A model generated the notes under the pieces. It had not been told where the DNA came from. It saw nothing but the letters and a program-made list of their open reading frames with translations, and did no database searches. A stretch of 9,353 nucleotides of DNA from contig CANQZF010000058.1 of the NCBI GenBank assembly GCA_947628265.1, forward strand, positions 1-9,353, given 5' to 3'. Every line of letters begins with the position of its first letter. Position 1 is the stretch's first letter. Origin of the DNA: an uncultured Oscillospiraceae bacterium (GTDB lineage Bacteria > Bacillota > Clostridia > Oscillospirales > Oscillospiraceae). Both the position numbers and the translations under genes were made by a program. This document shows positions 1 to 6,143 of the stretch, one piece after another.

Positions 1-1207
1 GGTGTCCGGCATCTGGCAGACGGTGTGGCTGGAGGCCGTGCCGGAAAAGGGCGCGGTCCGCGCTATCCGCGCCACGCCGGACCTTGCCGGGGTGACGCTG
101 GAGGTGGACGCGGACGGGGAGTACGAGGTCTCCGTCCCGGCGGCGGGTATCTTGGTGAAATCCCGGGAACCCCGGCTGCGGCTGGACGTCCCCTCCCCCA
201 GGCTCTGGACGCCGGAAGAGCCGTTCCTCTACGACTTCACCGTCGCCACCGAAACCGACAAAATTTCCAGCTATTTCGCCCTGCGGACGGTGGAGGTCCG
301 GGAGGCGGGCGGCGTCACGAGGCTTTTGCTCAACGGCGAGCCCCTCTTTCTCCACGCCGTTTTGGACCAGGGGTATTTTGAGGACGGGCTTTTCCTGCCC
401 CGGGAGCCCGAGGAGTATGAGCGGGACATCCTCCGCATGAAGGAGCTGGGCTTCAACACCCTCCGCAAGCACGTGAAGGTGGAGCCGGAGGCGTTTTACG
501 CCGCCTGTGACAAGCTGGGGATGCTGGTGTTGCAGGACATGGTGAGCGGCGGGCCCTACCGCTACCTCCGGGACACGGTCCTCCCCACCCTGGGCCTCAA
601 GCGCCGGGACGACACCAAAAGCGCCGTGACGCCCCGCCGCCGGGAGCTATTTGAAAATCACGTCCGGGGCGTTCAGGAGCGGCTTTACAGTCACCCCTGC
701 GTGGTGGGGTATACCGTCTTCAATGAGGGCTGGGGGCAGTTTGACTCCGACAAAATCGTGGAAGCGTGCAAAAAGCGGGACCCCTCCCGGTTCTACGTGG
801 CCGCCTCCGGGTGGTTCCGGCAGACGGGGGGCGACGTCCAGAGCGAGCACGTCTATTTTAAAAGCCGGGTGCTCCGGCCGGAGGTCCCGGGAAAATTTCT
901 GCTGCTCTCCGAGTTCGGCGGCCTCTCCCGGCGGGTGCCGGGGCACGTCCGGGAGGACCGTAAAAACTACGGCTACGGCTCCCGGGACAGTGAGGAGGCG
1001 CTGACCCGGGGGATTATAGAGCTCTACCGGGACATGGTGCTCCCGTCCGTCAAAAACGGCCTCTGCGGGGCGGTGTACACCCAGCTTTCCGACGTGGAGG
1101 GCGAGACAAACGGCCTCTACACCTACGACCGCCAGGTGTGCAAGGTGGACAAAGCGGCCATGGCGGGGCTTGCGGAGGAGCTTCTGGCGGTCTTTGGCAC
1201 CGTCTGA
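1..1207 (+). CDS. Glycoside hydrolase family 2 enzyme, C-terminal part (5' truncated by window edge)
   Basis: The frame is open from the first bases and ends at TGA 1205-1207, giving about 401 residues. The GTG at base 2 is an internal Val codon, because it falls inside the SGIWQTVWLE segment that ends the N-terminal sugar-binding (jelly-roll) domain of GH2 enzymes. An immunoglobulin-like domain follows at about residues 20-100, then the TIM barrel from about 105. In the barrel, FNEGWG (Asn241-Glu242) is the expected acid/base motif and LLSEFGG (Glu304) the expected nucleophile region, so the active site looks intact. GH2 enzymes are retaining exo-glycosidases acting on beta-galactosides, beta-glucuronides or beta-mannosides. 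The visible part does not say which substrate is used. No signal peptide can be judged because the N terminus is missing. It converges with the lipoprotein gene across a shared hairpin. Confidence 0.88.
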   Translation, partial: VSGIWQTVWLEAVPEKGAVRAIRATPDLAGVTLEVDADGEYEVSVPAAGILVKSREPRLRLDVPSPRLWTPEEPFLYDFTVATETDKISSYFALRTVEVREAGGVTRLLLNGEPLFLHAVLDQGYFEDGLFLPREPEEYERDILRMKELGFNTLRKHVKVEPEAFYAACDKLGMLVLQDMVSGGPYRYLRDTVLPTLGLKRRDDTKSAVTPRRRELFENHVRGVQERLYSHPCVVGYTVFNEGWGQFDSDKIVEACKKRDPSRFYVAASGWFRQTGGDVQSEHVYFKSRVLRPEVPGKFLLLSEFGGLSRRVPGHVREDRKNYGYGSRDSEEALTRGIIELYRDMVLPSVKNGLCGAVYTQLSDVEGETNGLYTYDRQVCKVDKAAMAGLAEELLAVFGTV

Positions 1208-1279
1208 CAGTCCGGCCCGTCAAGCATGGATCAGCTTTTCATTTTGCGCAACGGCGCATACTCCCGCCCAAAAAGCCAA

Positions 1280-1322
1280 AGGGCCCGGCATCCGCATTGA
1301 GTGGATGCCGGGCCTTCTGATT
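1280..1322. terminator. Bidirectional intrinsic terminator between convergent genes
   Basis: A perfect 12-bp stem pairs 1282-1293 with 1303-1314 around a 9-base loop. An additional G-T and A-T pair extends it outward. It lies 74 bases after the GH2 stop and 36 bases after the lipoprotein stop on the opposite strand. On the minus strand the stem is followed by a T-rich run (TTTGGCTTTTT). On the plus strand it is followed by the weaker TTCTGATTTCTT. It can therefore serve both genes, probably better on the minus strand. Confidence 0.72.
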
Positions 1323-1350
1323 TCTTGACTGCCGGATAGGCGCAGCCTGT

Positions 1351-2283
1351 TTACTCCTTTTCCTCATTGCCGTCTCGGGTGAACACGTCCCTGGGGTACT
1401 GAAGGACGGTCTCGGCGGCGCTGTGGGTGACGAGAAGCTCGATGTTTTCCGGCGTAAAGCCACTCCAAACAACCTCCGGGGGAGAATACGGGTTCTCGTA
1501 ATAGCCTATATCATGCGTTGCGAAACTCGGTCCGTTGAACTCAAAATAATAAAAATAATGGTCGTAATACTCCTTCCGGGCGGCCTCCAACGCTCCGGGA
1601 GTGTCGGGGGGGACGTAGCCGGCTATCGTGCCGCCACTGACCAAAATACCGTCCTCGGAAAGACCTTTAAAGGCCCGGTACCACCGATAGTAGCCGTAGA
1701 CCTCCCCGTCCTCCCAGTGCAGGATGAGGTATCCGTAGCGTCCGTAGTCAGGGTCCAGCGACAACACCACCTCGACGGTCCCGTCCATATCCATGTCCAG
1801 CACCGTCATGCGGACCGGGGTTATTTCGGGAAGAGCAATAGAACTGATCTGGCGGTTGATGTCCCTGAGGAGGGTCATATGAACCTCACTGTTATATTCC
1901 GCCAGGCCCGGATTTGCCTCCGACGATGAGGCGTTGGCATCGATAAACCGAAATTCCCGCTGATTTGTGAGGACCTCCTTCAGGACCCCGATGTACTCCG
2001 GCTCTTCCGCAATCCCGTTATTGGAGCCGGACAGGACTTCCACCTGATTTGAAGGGGCCTCCTTCAGGACCCCGACGCGCTCCGGCTCTTCTGCGGTCCC
2101 GTTATTGGAGCCGGACAGGACTTCCACCTGATTTGAAGGGGCCTCCTTCAGGACCCTGACGCGCTCCGGCTCTTCTACGGTCCCGCTTACGGAGCAGGAG
2201 CAAAGTATCAGCAACGCAAGCAAGCCCAACGCCGCCGCCCGAAAGCCGCCGCGCATGAAAATATTGTTCATCGTTTTGTTCAT
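1351..2283 (-). CDS. Repeat-bearing lipoprotein of unknown function
   Basis: The product is a 310-residue putative lipoprotein. The N terminus has basic residues, a hydrophobic stretch at about 15-27, and LCSC at 27-30, which suggests lipidation of Cys30 and anchoring on the outer face of the membrane. Residues 34-61 and 62-89 are nearly identical 28-residue units (EEPER, VLKEAPSNQ, VEVLSGSNN), and 90-111 is a diverged partial third copy. They look like a flexible acidic stalk. The rest contains LDMDMDGTVE at 162-171, a DxDxDG-type calcium-loop signature, in a beta-strand-rich, aromatic segment resembling VCBS/FG-GAP-like folds; I do not recognise a named family. ATG 2283 is supported by AAGGAGG six bases upstream; Met5 is a poorer alternative. 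The gene starts 14 bases after the hydrolase stop, so the two are probably co-transcribed and possibly translationally coupled. Confidence 0.82.
   Translation of the reverse strand: MNKTMNNIFMRGGFRAAALGLLALLILCSCSVSGTVEEPERVRVLKEAPSNQVEVLSGSNNGTAEEPERVGVLKEAPSNQVEVLSGSNNGIAEEPEYIGVLKEVLTNQREFRFIDANASSSEANPGLAEYNSEVHMTLLRDINRQISSIALPEITPVRMTVLDMDMDGTVEVVLSLDPDYGRYGYLILHWEDGEVYGYYRWYRAFKGLSEDGILVSGGTIAGYVPPDTPGALEAARKEYYDHYFYYFEFNGPSFATHDIGYYENPYSPPEVVWSGFTPENIELLVTHSAAETVLQYPRDVFTRDGNEEKE
1951..2184 (-). repeat. 84-base tandem repeat inside the lipoprotein gene
   Basis: Unit 1 (2101-2184) and unit 2 (2017-2100) are each 84 bases and match at 82 positions when aligned by eye. Both differences change an amino acid (Val36/Ala64 and Arg43/Gly71). 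A third, partial and more diverged unit covers 1951-2016. The repeat keeps the reading frame (28 codons). The near identity of two copies beside a diverged third points to a recent in-frame duplication. Confidence 0.93.
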
Positions 2284-2289
2284 TGTTTA

Positions 2290-2296
2290 CCTCCTT
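2290..2296 (-). promoter_or_regulatory. Strong ribosome binding site for the lipoprotein gene
   Basis: Reads AAGGAGG on the minus strand, six bases before ATG 2283. It sits just after the TAA (2298-2300) of the upstream hydrolase gene. Ribosomes finishing the hydrolase would be placed almost on top of it, and this fixes the lipoprotein start. Confidence 0.8.
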
Positions 2297-2297
2297 T

Positions 2298-3356
2298 TTA
2301 TCCGGCGTTGACATTAAAATACTTCGCCCACGCTGTGGCAAAATTTATTCGATATTGAAGAGACGCGTCGGAATCTTTAGGTCGTTCATAATATGTGAGA
2401 AAAACCTCCGTCAACTGTGCAACCGTGCCGTCCGATCTTTTGAAACCGTTAAAGGTCTGTATATTCAATTCTGGAAAAGGGACATTATTTTGTGGAGGGC
2501 AGAAAATTTCAGGTGACGCAAGATCTTTCATCAAATAATTCATTTCTGCGCTTAGCAGCTCCTCCGGGTTTTTTACCGCAAGATTATTCGCTGCCGTTGG
2601 CAATGTATAATCAACAGGGGGTTTGAGAATTCCCTGAGAAGACGCCCAATCAAGGAAGCGGCTCGCGGGCGTAAACTGTACAACGCCATAACCCGCTTCA
2701 GCATCGGACATAATTTCCCACATTCCCGGATTGAGCTGGCTTTCCATCTGCATATTTCCAAGAATAGCACACGCGCCTCTGCCACTACAATTCTGCGTAT
2801 TCGTAAAGAAATTATATATCCACTCAGCATTTGCGTTGACTTGGGAAGTCGTCAGCGATGAATTAAGCTGTTCAACCAAGGCGTAAACCTTCGTGGAAGG
2901 TGGGGGAGGCAGCACAGCATCAGCCGGGTAACTTCCGTAACCGAAGAGATATTGCCACGTTAAGTATTCAACGACACCGCTAATATTCAAACCCATTCTA
3001 AGTTGGAATACAGCAAGGGCATCGGCTGTGTCTGGTCCAAACTTACCGTCAACATCAAGCTTAGCGTCAAACTTGTTCAAAAGCTGCTGCGCGGCTTTCG
3101 TAAACAGGGAGACTGGAGGTTTTTTAACAGCCCTTGTGAATTCAAGAATTTTTTTAAAGAATGCCTCATCGGTTTTTCCGGTTTGTGGAACTCCAACCTT
3201 TTCTTGTAATTCTTTCACAAGGGAGTCCATCTCAGAGCTGAAGAAACCGTTTATCGGATAAATAACACCGTTGGCATTCATCAAATATTGGAACGCGATA
3301 ACATTAGAGCCGCTTGATCCAATCTGTAATACAGGCCAAGAAGGTTTCGCTACCAT
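2298..3356 (-). CDS. Peptidoglycan-binding protein with phage-tail-lysozyme-like domain
   Basis: The 352-residue product appears to be a modular cell-wall hydrolase. Residues about 8-75 (VLQIGSSGSNVIAFQYLMN) and 85-138 (DGKFGPDTADALAVFQ) look like two PG_binding_1 domains; the second is the clearer. A proline-rich linker (PPPP, 150-153) leads to residues about 174-348, which resemble the phage tail lysozyme family. Supporting motifs are NAEWIYNFF, GNMQMESQLNP (Glu205 is the likely catalytic acid) and GYGVVQFTP. Such enzymes cleave the glycan backbone of peptidoglycan. There is no signal peptide or transmembrane segment, so it would need lysis, a holin or a special export route to reach the wall. 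G+C is visibly low: three 60-base stretches counted by hand gave 33-50%, against 73% in one stretch of the kinase gene, suggesting transfer. GAGGAG lies 10 bases before ATG 3356. It is first in a two-gene unit with the lipoprotein. Confidence 0.85.
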   Translation of the reverse strand: MVAKPSWPVLQIGSSGSNVIAFQYLMNANGVIYPINGFFSSEMDSLVKELQEKVGVPQTGKTDEAFFKKILEFTRAVKKPPVSLFTKAAQQLLNKFDAKLDVDGKFGPDTADALAVFQLRMGLNISGVVEYLTWQYLFGYGSYPADAVLPPPPSTKVYALVEQLNSSLTTSQVNANAEWIYNFFTNTQNCSGRGACAILGNMQMESQLNPGMWEIMSDAEAGYGVVQFTPASRFLDWASSQGILKPPVDYTLPTAANNLAVKNPEELLSAEMNYLMKDLASPEIFCPPQNNVPFPELNIQTFNGFKRSDGTVAQLTEVFLTYYERPKDSDASLQYRINFATAWAKYFNVNAG

Positions 3357-3389
3357 AACTTATTCTCTCCTCTTTTATGATAAGTTGAT

Positions 3390-3417
3390 ATTATAACATA
3401 GATATAGGGAAAATCAA
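3390..3417 (-). promoter_or_regulatory. Sigma-A-type promoter for the hydrolase/lipoprotein unit
   Basis: On the minus strand a perfect TATAAT -10 (3390-3395) lies 16 bases after a TTGATT -35 (3412-3417). Transcription would start near 3383, giving a leader of roughly 27 bases that carries the GAGGAG ribosome binding site. The whole 3357-3472 gap is A+T-rich. I saw no hairpin in it that would stop read-through from the kinase gene upstream. Confidence 0.7.
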
Positions 3418-3472
3418 GAGCATATTTTTTAAATAAAGAAATACAAACAGGCGCTTCATCCTCGATCTGTAC

Positions 3473-4783
3473 TCATTTTTCCGGTTTTTCCGGGGGCTCG
3501 GCGCGGGGGAAGGTGACGGTGAAGCGCATACCGCCCTCCGGGCGGCGCTGGGCGGTGACGTCTCCGCCGTGGCGCTTGGCGATGGACCGGACGATGGAGA
3601 GTCCCAGGCCCGTGCCGCCCTGGTCCCGGCCCCTGGATTTCTCCACCCGGTAGAAGCGGTCGAAGATGTAGGGCAGCTCCTCCTCCGGGATGCCGATGCC
3701 CGTGTCCTCCACGGTCACCAAAACGTGCTCCGGGTCATGCCTCAAAGCGACGCTGACGCTCCCGCCCGCCTTATTGTACTTGATGGCGTTCTCCACCAGG
3801 TTGTAGATGACCTCAAAGAGCTCATCGCCGGTGGCCATGATGTAGGAGTCCGGCTCGAGGTCGCTTTTGACCTCCACCCCGTCCCTTTTCGCGATGGGCG
3901 TCAGGGTGAACAGCGCCTTTTCCGCCACCTCCCGGCAATCCACCAGCACCCGGTTGACGGTGGCGGCGTTGTCGGACTTCGTCAGGGTCAGCAGCTGCGC
4001 CGTGGTGCGGGCCAGGCGCTCGGACTCGTCGCGGATGCCGGCCACGAACTCCTTGACGGTCTCGGGGTCGATGTTGTCCGTCTCCAAAATGCTGTCGGAC
4101 AAAAGCCTTATGGCCGCCAGGGGCGTTTTCAGCTCGTGGGAGGCGTCGGCCACGAACCTGCGGCGGGTCTCCTCGTTTTTCTGGAGCCTGTCGGTGAGGC
4201 TGTTGAACTCCTCCGCCAGGGTCCGGAACTCGTCGCGGCCCGTGACGTCCATGCGGTAGGTGTACTCCCCCTCCCGGACCGTGCGGATGCCGTCCAGCAT
4301 CTTGGTCATCCGGTAGCTCATGGTCCGGGCCAAGACCGCGCTGATGATGAGGGCCAGGGCCCCCAGGGCCAGGGAGATCTTGGCAAGGTCGTCCCGGAGG
4401 TCCAGAATGAAGCTGCCCTCCGTGGAGTCGTACTCATAGACGCACACAGCCCCCACCACCTCGCCGCCCATGAGGACGGGCACGCAGGAGTAGGTCTTGA
4501 AGACGCCGCCCTCAAAGACGGACCGGAACTCGTCGGAGTGGGCGTCCATAGCCTCGCGGACCATGCCGAAGCTGACGCGCTCGTCATAGCCCCTTATGTC
4601 GTTCCCGACGGAGTAGAGCTCGTCCATGCTGGCGTTCATAACGGAGACCCGGGAGAGTCCGTCGGTCTCCAGCATCCCCATGACCTGCCCCACCGTCTCC
4701 GGCGACATGCGCTCCAGCGTCTCCACGGAGGAGCCGATCTGGAGGGCCTGGGGCATGAGGCTGGACTCCTTGGACATGAACAC
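3473..4783 (-). CDS. Sensor histidine kinase (HAMP, HisKA, HATPase_c); true N terminus probably further upstream
   Basis: This is a membrane sensor kinase that should phosphorylate the neighbouring response regulator. Numbered from GTG 4783 (436 residues): extracytoplasmic sensor region about 1-133 (possibly PAS/Cache-like), transmembrane helix about 134-153, HAMP about 150-202, and the dimerisation/phosphoacceptor helix with ASHELKTP (His216). The ATPase domain has the N box NLVENAIKYN (328-337), G1 DTGIGIP (360-366), F box FDRFYR (374-379) and G2 GGTGLGLSI (389-397). All catalytic motifs are intact. GTG 4783 cannot be the full start: the same frame continues upstream and encodes KRRF followed by a hydrophobic helix (YLVSYLFITLLAVIVL) at about 4814-4894. 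That helix is the expected first membrane segment, but it has no ATG, GTG or TTG before it. ATT 4916-4918 would give about 481 residues. The coordinates given are the canonical-start minimum. Confidence 0.85.
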   Translation of the reverse strand: MFMSKESSLMPQALQIGSSVETLERMSPETVGQVMGMLETDGLSRVSVMNASMDELYSVGNDIRGYDERVSFGMVREAMDAHSDEFRSVFEGGVFKTYSCVPVLMGGEVVGAVCVYEYDSTEGSFILDLRDDLAKISLALGALALIISAVLARTMSYRMTKMLDGIRTVREGEYTYRMDVTGRDEFRTLAEEFNSLTDRLQKNEETRRRFVADASHELKTPLAAIRLLSDSILETDNIDPETVKEFVAGIRDESERLARTTAQLLTLTKSDNAATVNRVLVDCREVAEKALFTLTPIAKRDGVEVKSDLEPDSYIMATGDELFEVIYNLVENAIKYNKAGGSVSVALRHDPEHVLVTVEDTGIGIPEEELPYIFDRFYRVEKSRGRDQGGTGLGLSIVRSIAKRHGGDVTAQRRPEGGMRFTVTFPRAEPPEKPEK

Positions 4784-4904
4784 CAGGTCCCGGGAGATGA
4801 CGACGGGGTAGGTGTTGAGGACGATGACCGCCAGGAGCGTTATGAAGAGATACGAGACCAGATATTTTGTGTTGATGCTGATAAAACGCCGTTTGGCGCC
4901 GCTC
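4784..4904 (-). other. Kinase N-terminal transmembrane coding region without canonical start codon
   Basis: Read in the kinase frame, this stretch encodes a basic segment (KRR, 4886-4894), then about 20 hydrophobic residues, then NTYPVVISRDL leading into the annotated kinase. This is the usual layout of a first signal-anchor helix. No ATG, GTG or TTG occurs in that frame between 4784 and the regulator stop, nor for at least about 100 bases into the regulator gene. A GCC (4895-4897) sits where an ATG would be expected, ten bases after AAGGGG (4908-4913). Non-canonical options are ATT 4916-4918 and CTG 4859-4861. Confidence 0.7.
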
Positions 4905-5585
4905 TTACCCCTTGAAATAGTACCCCACTCCCCACTTGGTGATGATGTACTCAGGCTCCGCGGGGTTCTCCTCCAGCTTCTCGCGGAGACGGTGGACGTG
5001 GACGTCCACGGTGCGGATGTCGCCCTGGAAGTCGTACCCCCAGATGATGTTCAGCAAATTCTCGCGGCTGTAGACCCTCCCGGGATTTTTCATCAGAAGC
5101 TCGATGACGTCGAACTCCCGGCCCGTCAGCACCACGTTGACGCCGTTGCGGTAGGCCATGCGCCTGTCGCAGTCGATGGAGATGGGGCCGTAGGTGATGA
5201 GGGCCTGGTCCTCCGCCTGGGTCTTCAGCGAAGAGCGCCGCAGGAGCGCCCGGACCCGGGCCTTCAGCTCCAGGATGTTGAAGGGCTTCGTCACGTAGTC
5301 GTCGGCCCCGTACTCAAAGCCGATGATCTTGTCCATGTCGTCAGACCGGGCGGTGAGCATGATGATGGGGACGGAGGACACCTCTCTGAGGCGCATACAG
5401 ACCTCCAACCCCGAGAGCTTGGGCATCATCAGGTCCAAGATTACCAGGTCGAAGTTCCCGTTCTTGGCCAAATTCAGCCCCTCCTCGCCGTCGTAGGCAG
5501 TCTCCACCTGGTAGCCGTCATTCTCCAGGTTGAATTTGATGCCCCGCACCAGCAGCTTTTCGTCGTCAACAACAAGTATTTTCAT
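4905..5585 (-). CDS. OmpR/PhoB-family response regulator
   Basis: The 226-residue product is a DNA-binding response regulator, partner of the adjacent kinase. The receiver domain is about residues 1-115, with the acidic pocket Asp7-Asp8, phospho-acceptor Asp51 (DLVILDLMMP), Thr78 (MLTAR) and Lys100 (VTKPF); the receiver is complete. The winged-helix DNA-binding domain is about 129-226. It carries LTGREFDVIELL, the recognition-helix region RTVDVHVHRLREKL and the terminal wing IITKWGVGYYF. Length and order are normal for the WalR/ResD/PhoP group; which of these it matches cannot be told from sequence alone. ATG 5585 is preceded by AGAGGTG at about five bases. Kinase coding sequence follows directly, and the pair is very probably co-transcribed. 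A 16-bp palindrome lies 19 bases upstream of the start. Confidence 0.93.
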   Translation of the reverse strand: MKILVVDDEKLLVRGIKFNLENDGYQVETAYDGEEGLNLAKNGNFDLVILDLMMPKLSGLEVCMRLREVSSVPIIMLTARSDDMDKIIGFEYGADDYVTKPFNILELKARVRALLRRSSLKTQAEDQALITYGPISIDCDRRMAYRNGVNVVLTGREFDVIELLMKNPGRVYSRENLLNIIWGYDFQGDIRTVDVHVHRLREKLEENPAEPEYIITKWGVGYYFKG

Positions 5586-5604
5586 ATAGACACCTCTATT
5601 CAGG

Positions 5605-5620
5605 TTCGTTTCGAAACGAA
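5605..5620. promoter_or_regulatory. Perfect 16-bp palindrome upstream of the response regulator
   Basis: TTCGTTTCGAAACGAA is its own reverse complement. It lies in the 48-base gap between the ComEA-like stop (5634) and the regulator start (5585). With no loop and only weak A/T-rich pairs it would be a poor RNA terminator, so a binding site for a dimeric regulator is more likely. OmpR-family proteins usually bind direct repeats, so the binder may be another protein. Confidence 0.5.
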
Positions 5621-5633
5621 AATGGGTCCCGGA

Positions 5634-5990
5634 TCACACGCAAATAAGGTCTTCCAGCCTGTCAAAAAGGGCCTCCCCCACCCCGGGGACGTTCATGAGC
5701 TCCTCCTTCACCCGGAAGGGGCCGTGCTCCGCCCGGTAGTCCGTCACCCGGCCGGCCAGGGCCTCCCCGATGCCGGGAAGGGCCATAAGGGCCTCGGCGG
5801 AGGCGGTATTGATGTTCACAAGGCCCAGGGCGTCCCCCGTCGCGGGAGGGGCGTCCTCACGCTCCTCCACGGTCACGCGTATATCCCCCGTCACGGCCCG
5901 GCCCGTAAAGTAGCCGGCGGCGAAAAATATGGCGGCCAGGGCCAGGGCGAGCATGGCCGCCTCAAGCTTTCTGTTTTTCATATATCCCAT
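5634..5990 (-). CDS. ComEA-like membrane-anchored helix-hairpin-helix protein
   Basis: The 118-residue product has a short basic start (MKNRK), one transmembrane or signal-anchor helix at about 9-29, a linker, and a ComEA-type DNA-binding domain at about 57-118. The domain has VNINTASAEAL followed by two helix-hairpin-helix loops, LPGIGEAL (71-78) and VPGVGEAL (101-108). ComEA binds double-stranded DNA outside the membrane during natural transformation. Many proteins with this domain have no proven competence role, and no other com gene is in view. The SLBB domain found between anchor and helices in longer ComEA proteins is absent. ATG 5990 is used here, but Met4 (5981) is equally plausible because neither has a strong ribosome binding site. 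It is first in a probable unit with the response regulator and kinase. Confidence 0.85.
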   Translation of the reverse strand: MGYMKNRKLEAAMLALALAAIFFAAGYFTGRAVTGDIRVTVEEREDAPPATGDALGLVNINTASAEALMALPGIGEALAGRVTDYRAEHGPFRVKEELMNVPGVGEALFDRLEDLICV

Positions 5991-6018
5991 CTTTTGTGCA
6001 AAATTCTACAATATCGTA

Positions 6019-6047
6019 TTGATTTTAGCGGAGAAAAAAGTTATTAT
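6019..6047 (+). promoter_or_regulatory. Candidate sigma-A-type promoter for the carboxypeptidase gene
   Basis: TTGATT (6019-6024) and TATTAT (6042-6047) are separated by 17 bases. Transcription would begin near 6054 and leave a leader of about 90 bases before ATG 6144. The promoter lies in the 153-base divergent gap. No equally good match was found for the ComEA-like gene, although a TATAAT on the minus strand (6043-6048) overlaps this -10. Confidence 0.5.
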
Positions 6048-6133
6048 ATATGTTGCGGCCCTTTTATGGGCGCGGACCGCGCTTCCCTCTATATACTACT
6101 ATAAAATCCTGATTTTGTCCATTATTTTATTTT

Positions 6134-6137
6134 GGAG
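6134..6137 (+). promoter_or_regulatory. Ribosome binding site that fixes the carboxypeptidase start
   Basis: GGAG lies six bases before ATG 6144. The in-frame TTG at 6132-6134 overlaps this site, which makes it an unlikely start. ATG 6144 also yields a normal signal peptide. Confidence 0.7.
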
Positions 6138-6143
6138 ATACCG

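Noticed and set aside
2298..3356. Prophage remnant
   Set aside because: Only one phage-like gene is present. I saw no holin, integrase, tail or capsid gene and no attachment-site repeats at the edges, so a transferred single gene or pair is the most that can be said.
3418..3472. Terminator after the kinase gene
   Set aside because: No stem of useful length was found. The T-rich runs on the minus strand are not preceded by a hairpin.
3569..4915. 448-codon open frame on the plus strand opposite the kinase
   Set aside because: It is antisense to intact kinase motifs and has the same biased composition as the other shadow frames.
4812..6104. 430-codon open frame on the plus strand across the regulator and ComEA-like genes
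   Set aside because: It lies opposite genes with complete conserved motifs. Its translation is rich in His, Val, Asp and Gly, as expected for an antisense frame of G+C-rich coding DNA, and shows no domain.
6132..6143. TTG 6132 as the carboxypeptidase start
   Set aside because: The TTG overlaps the GGAG site that serves ATG 6144, and the ATG gives the normal signal peptide.
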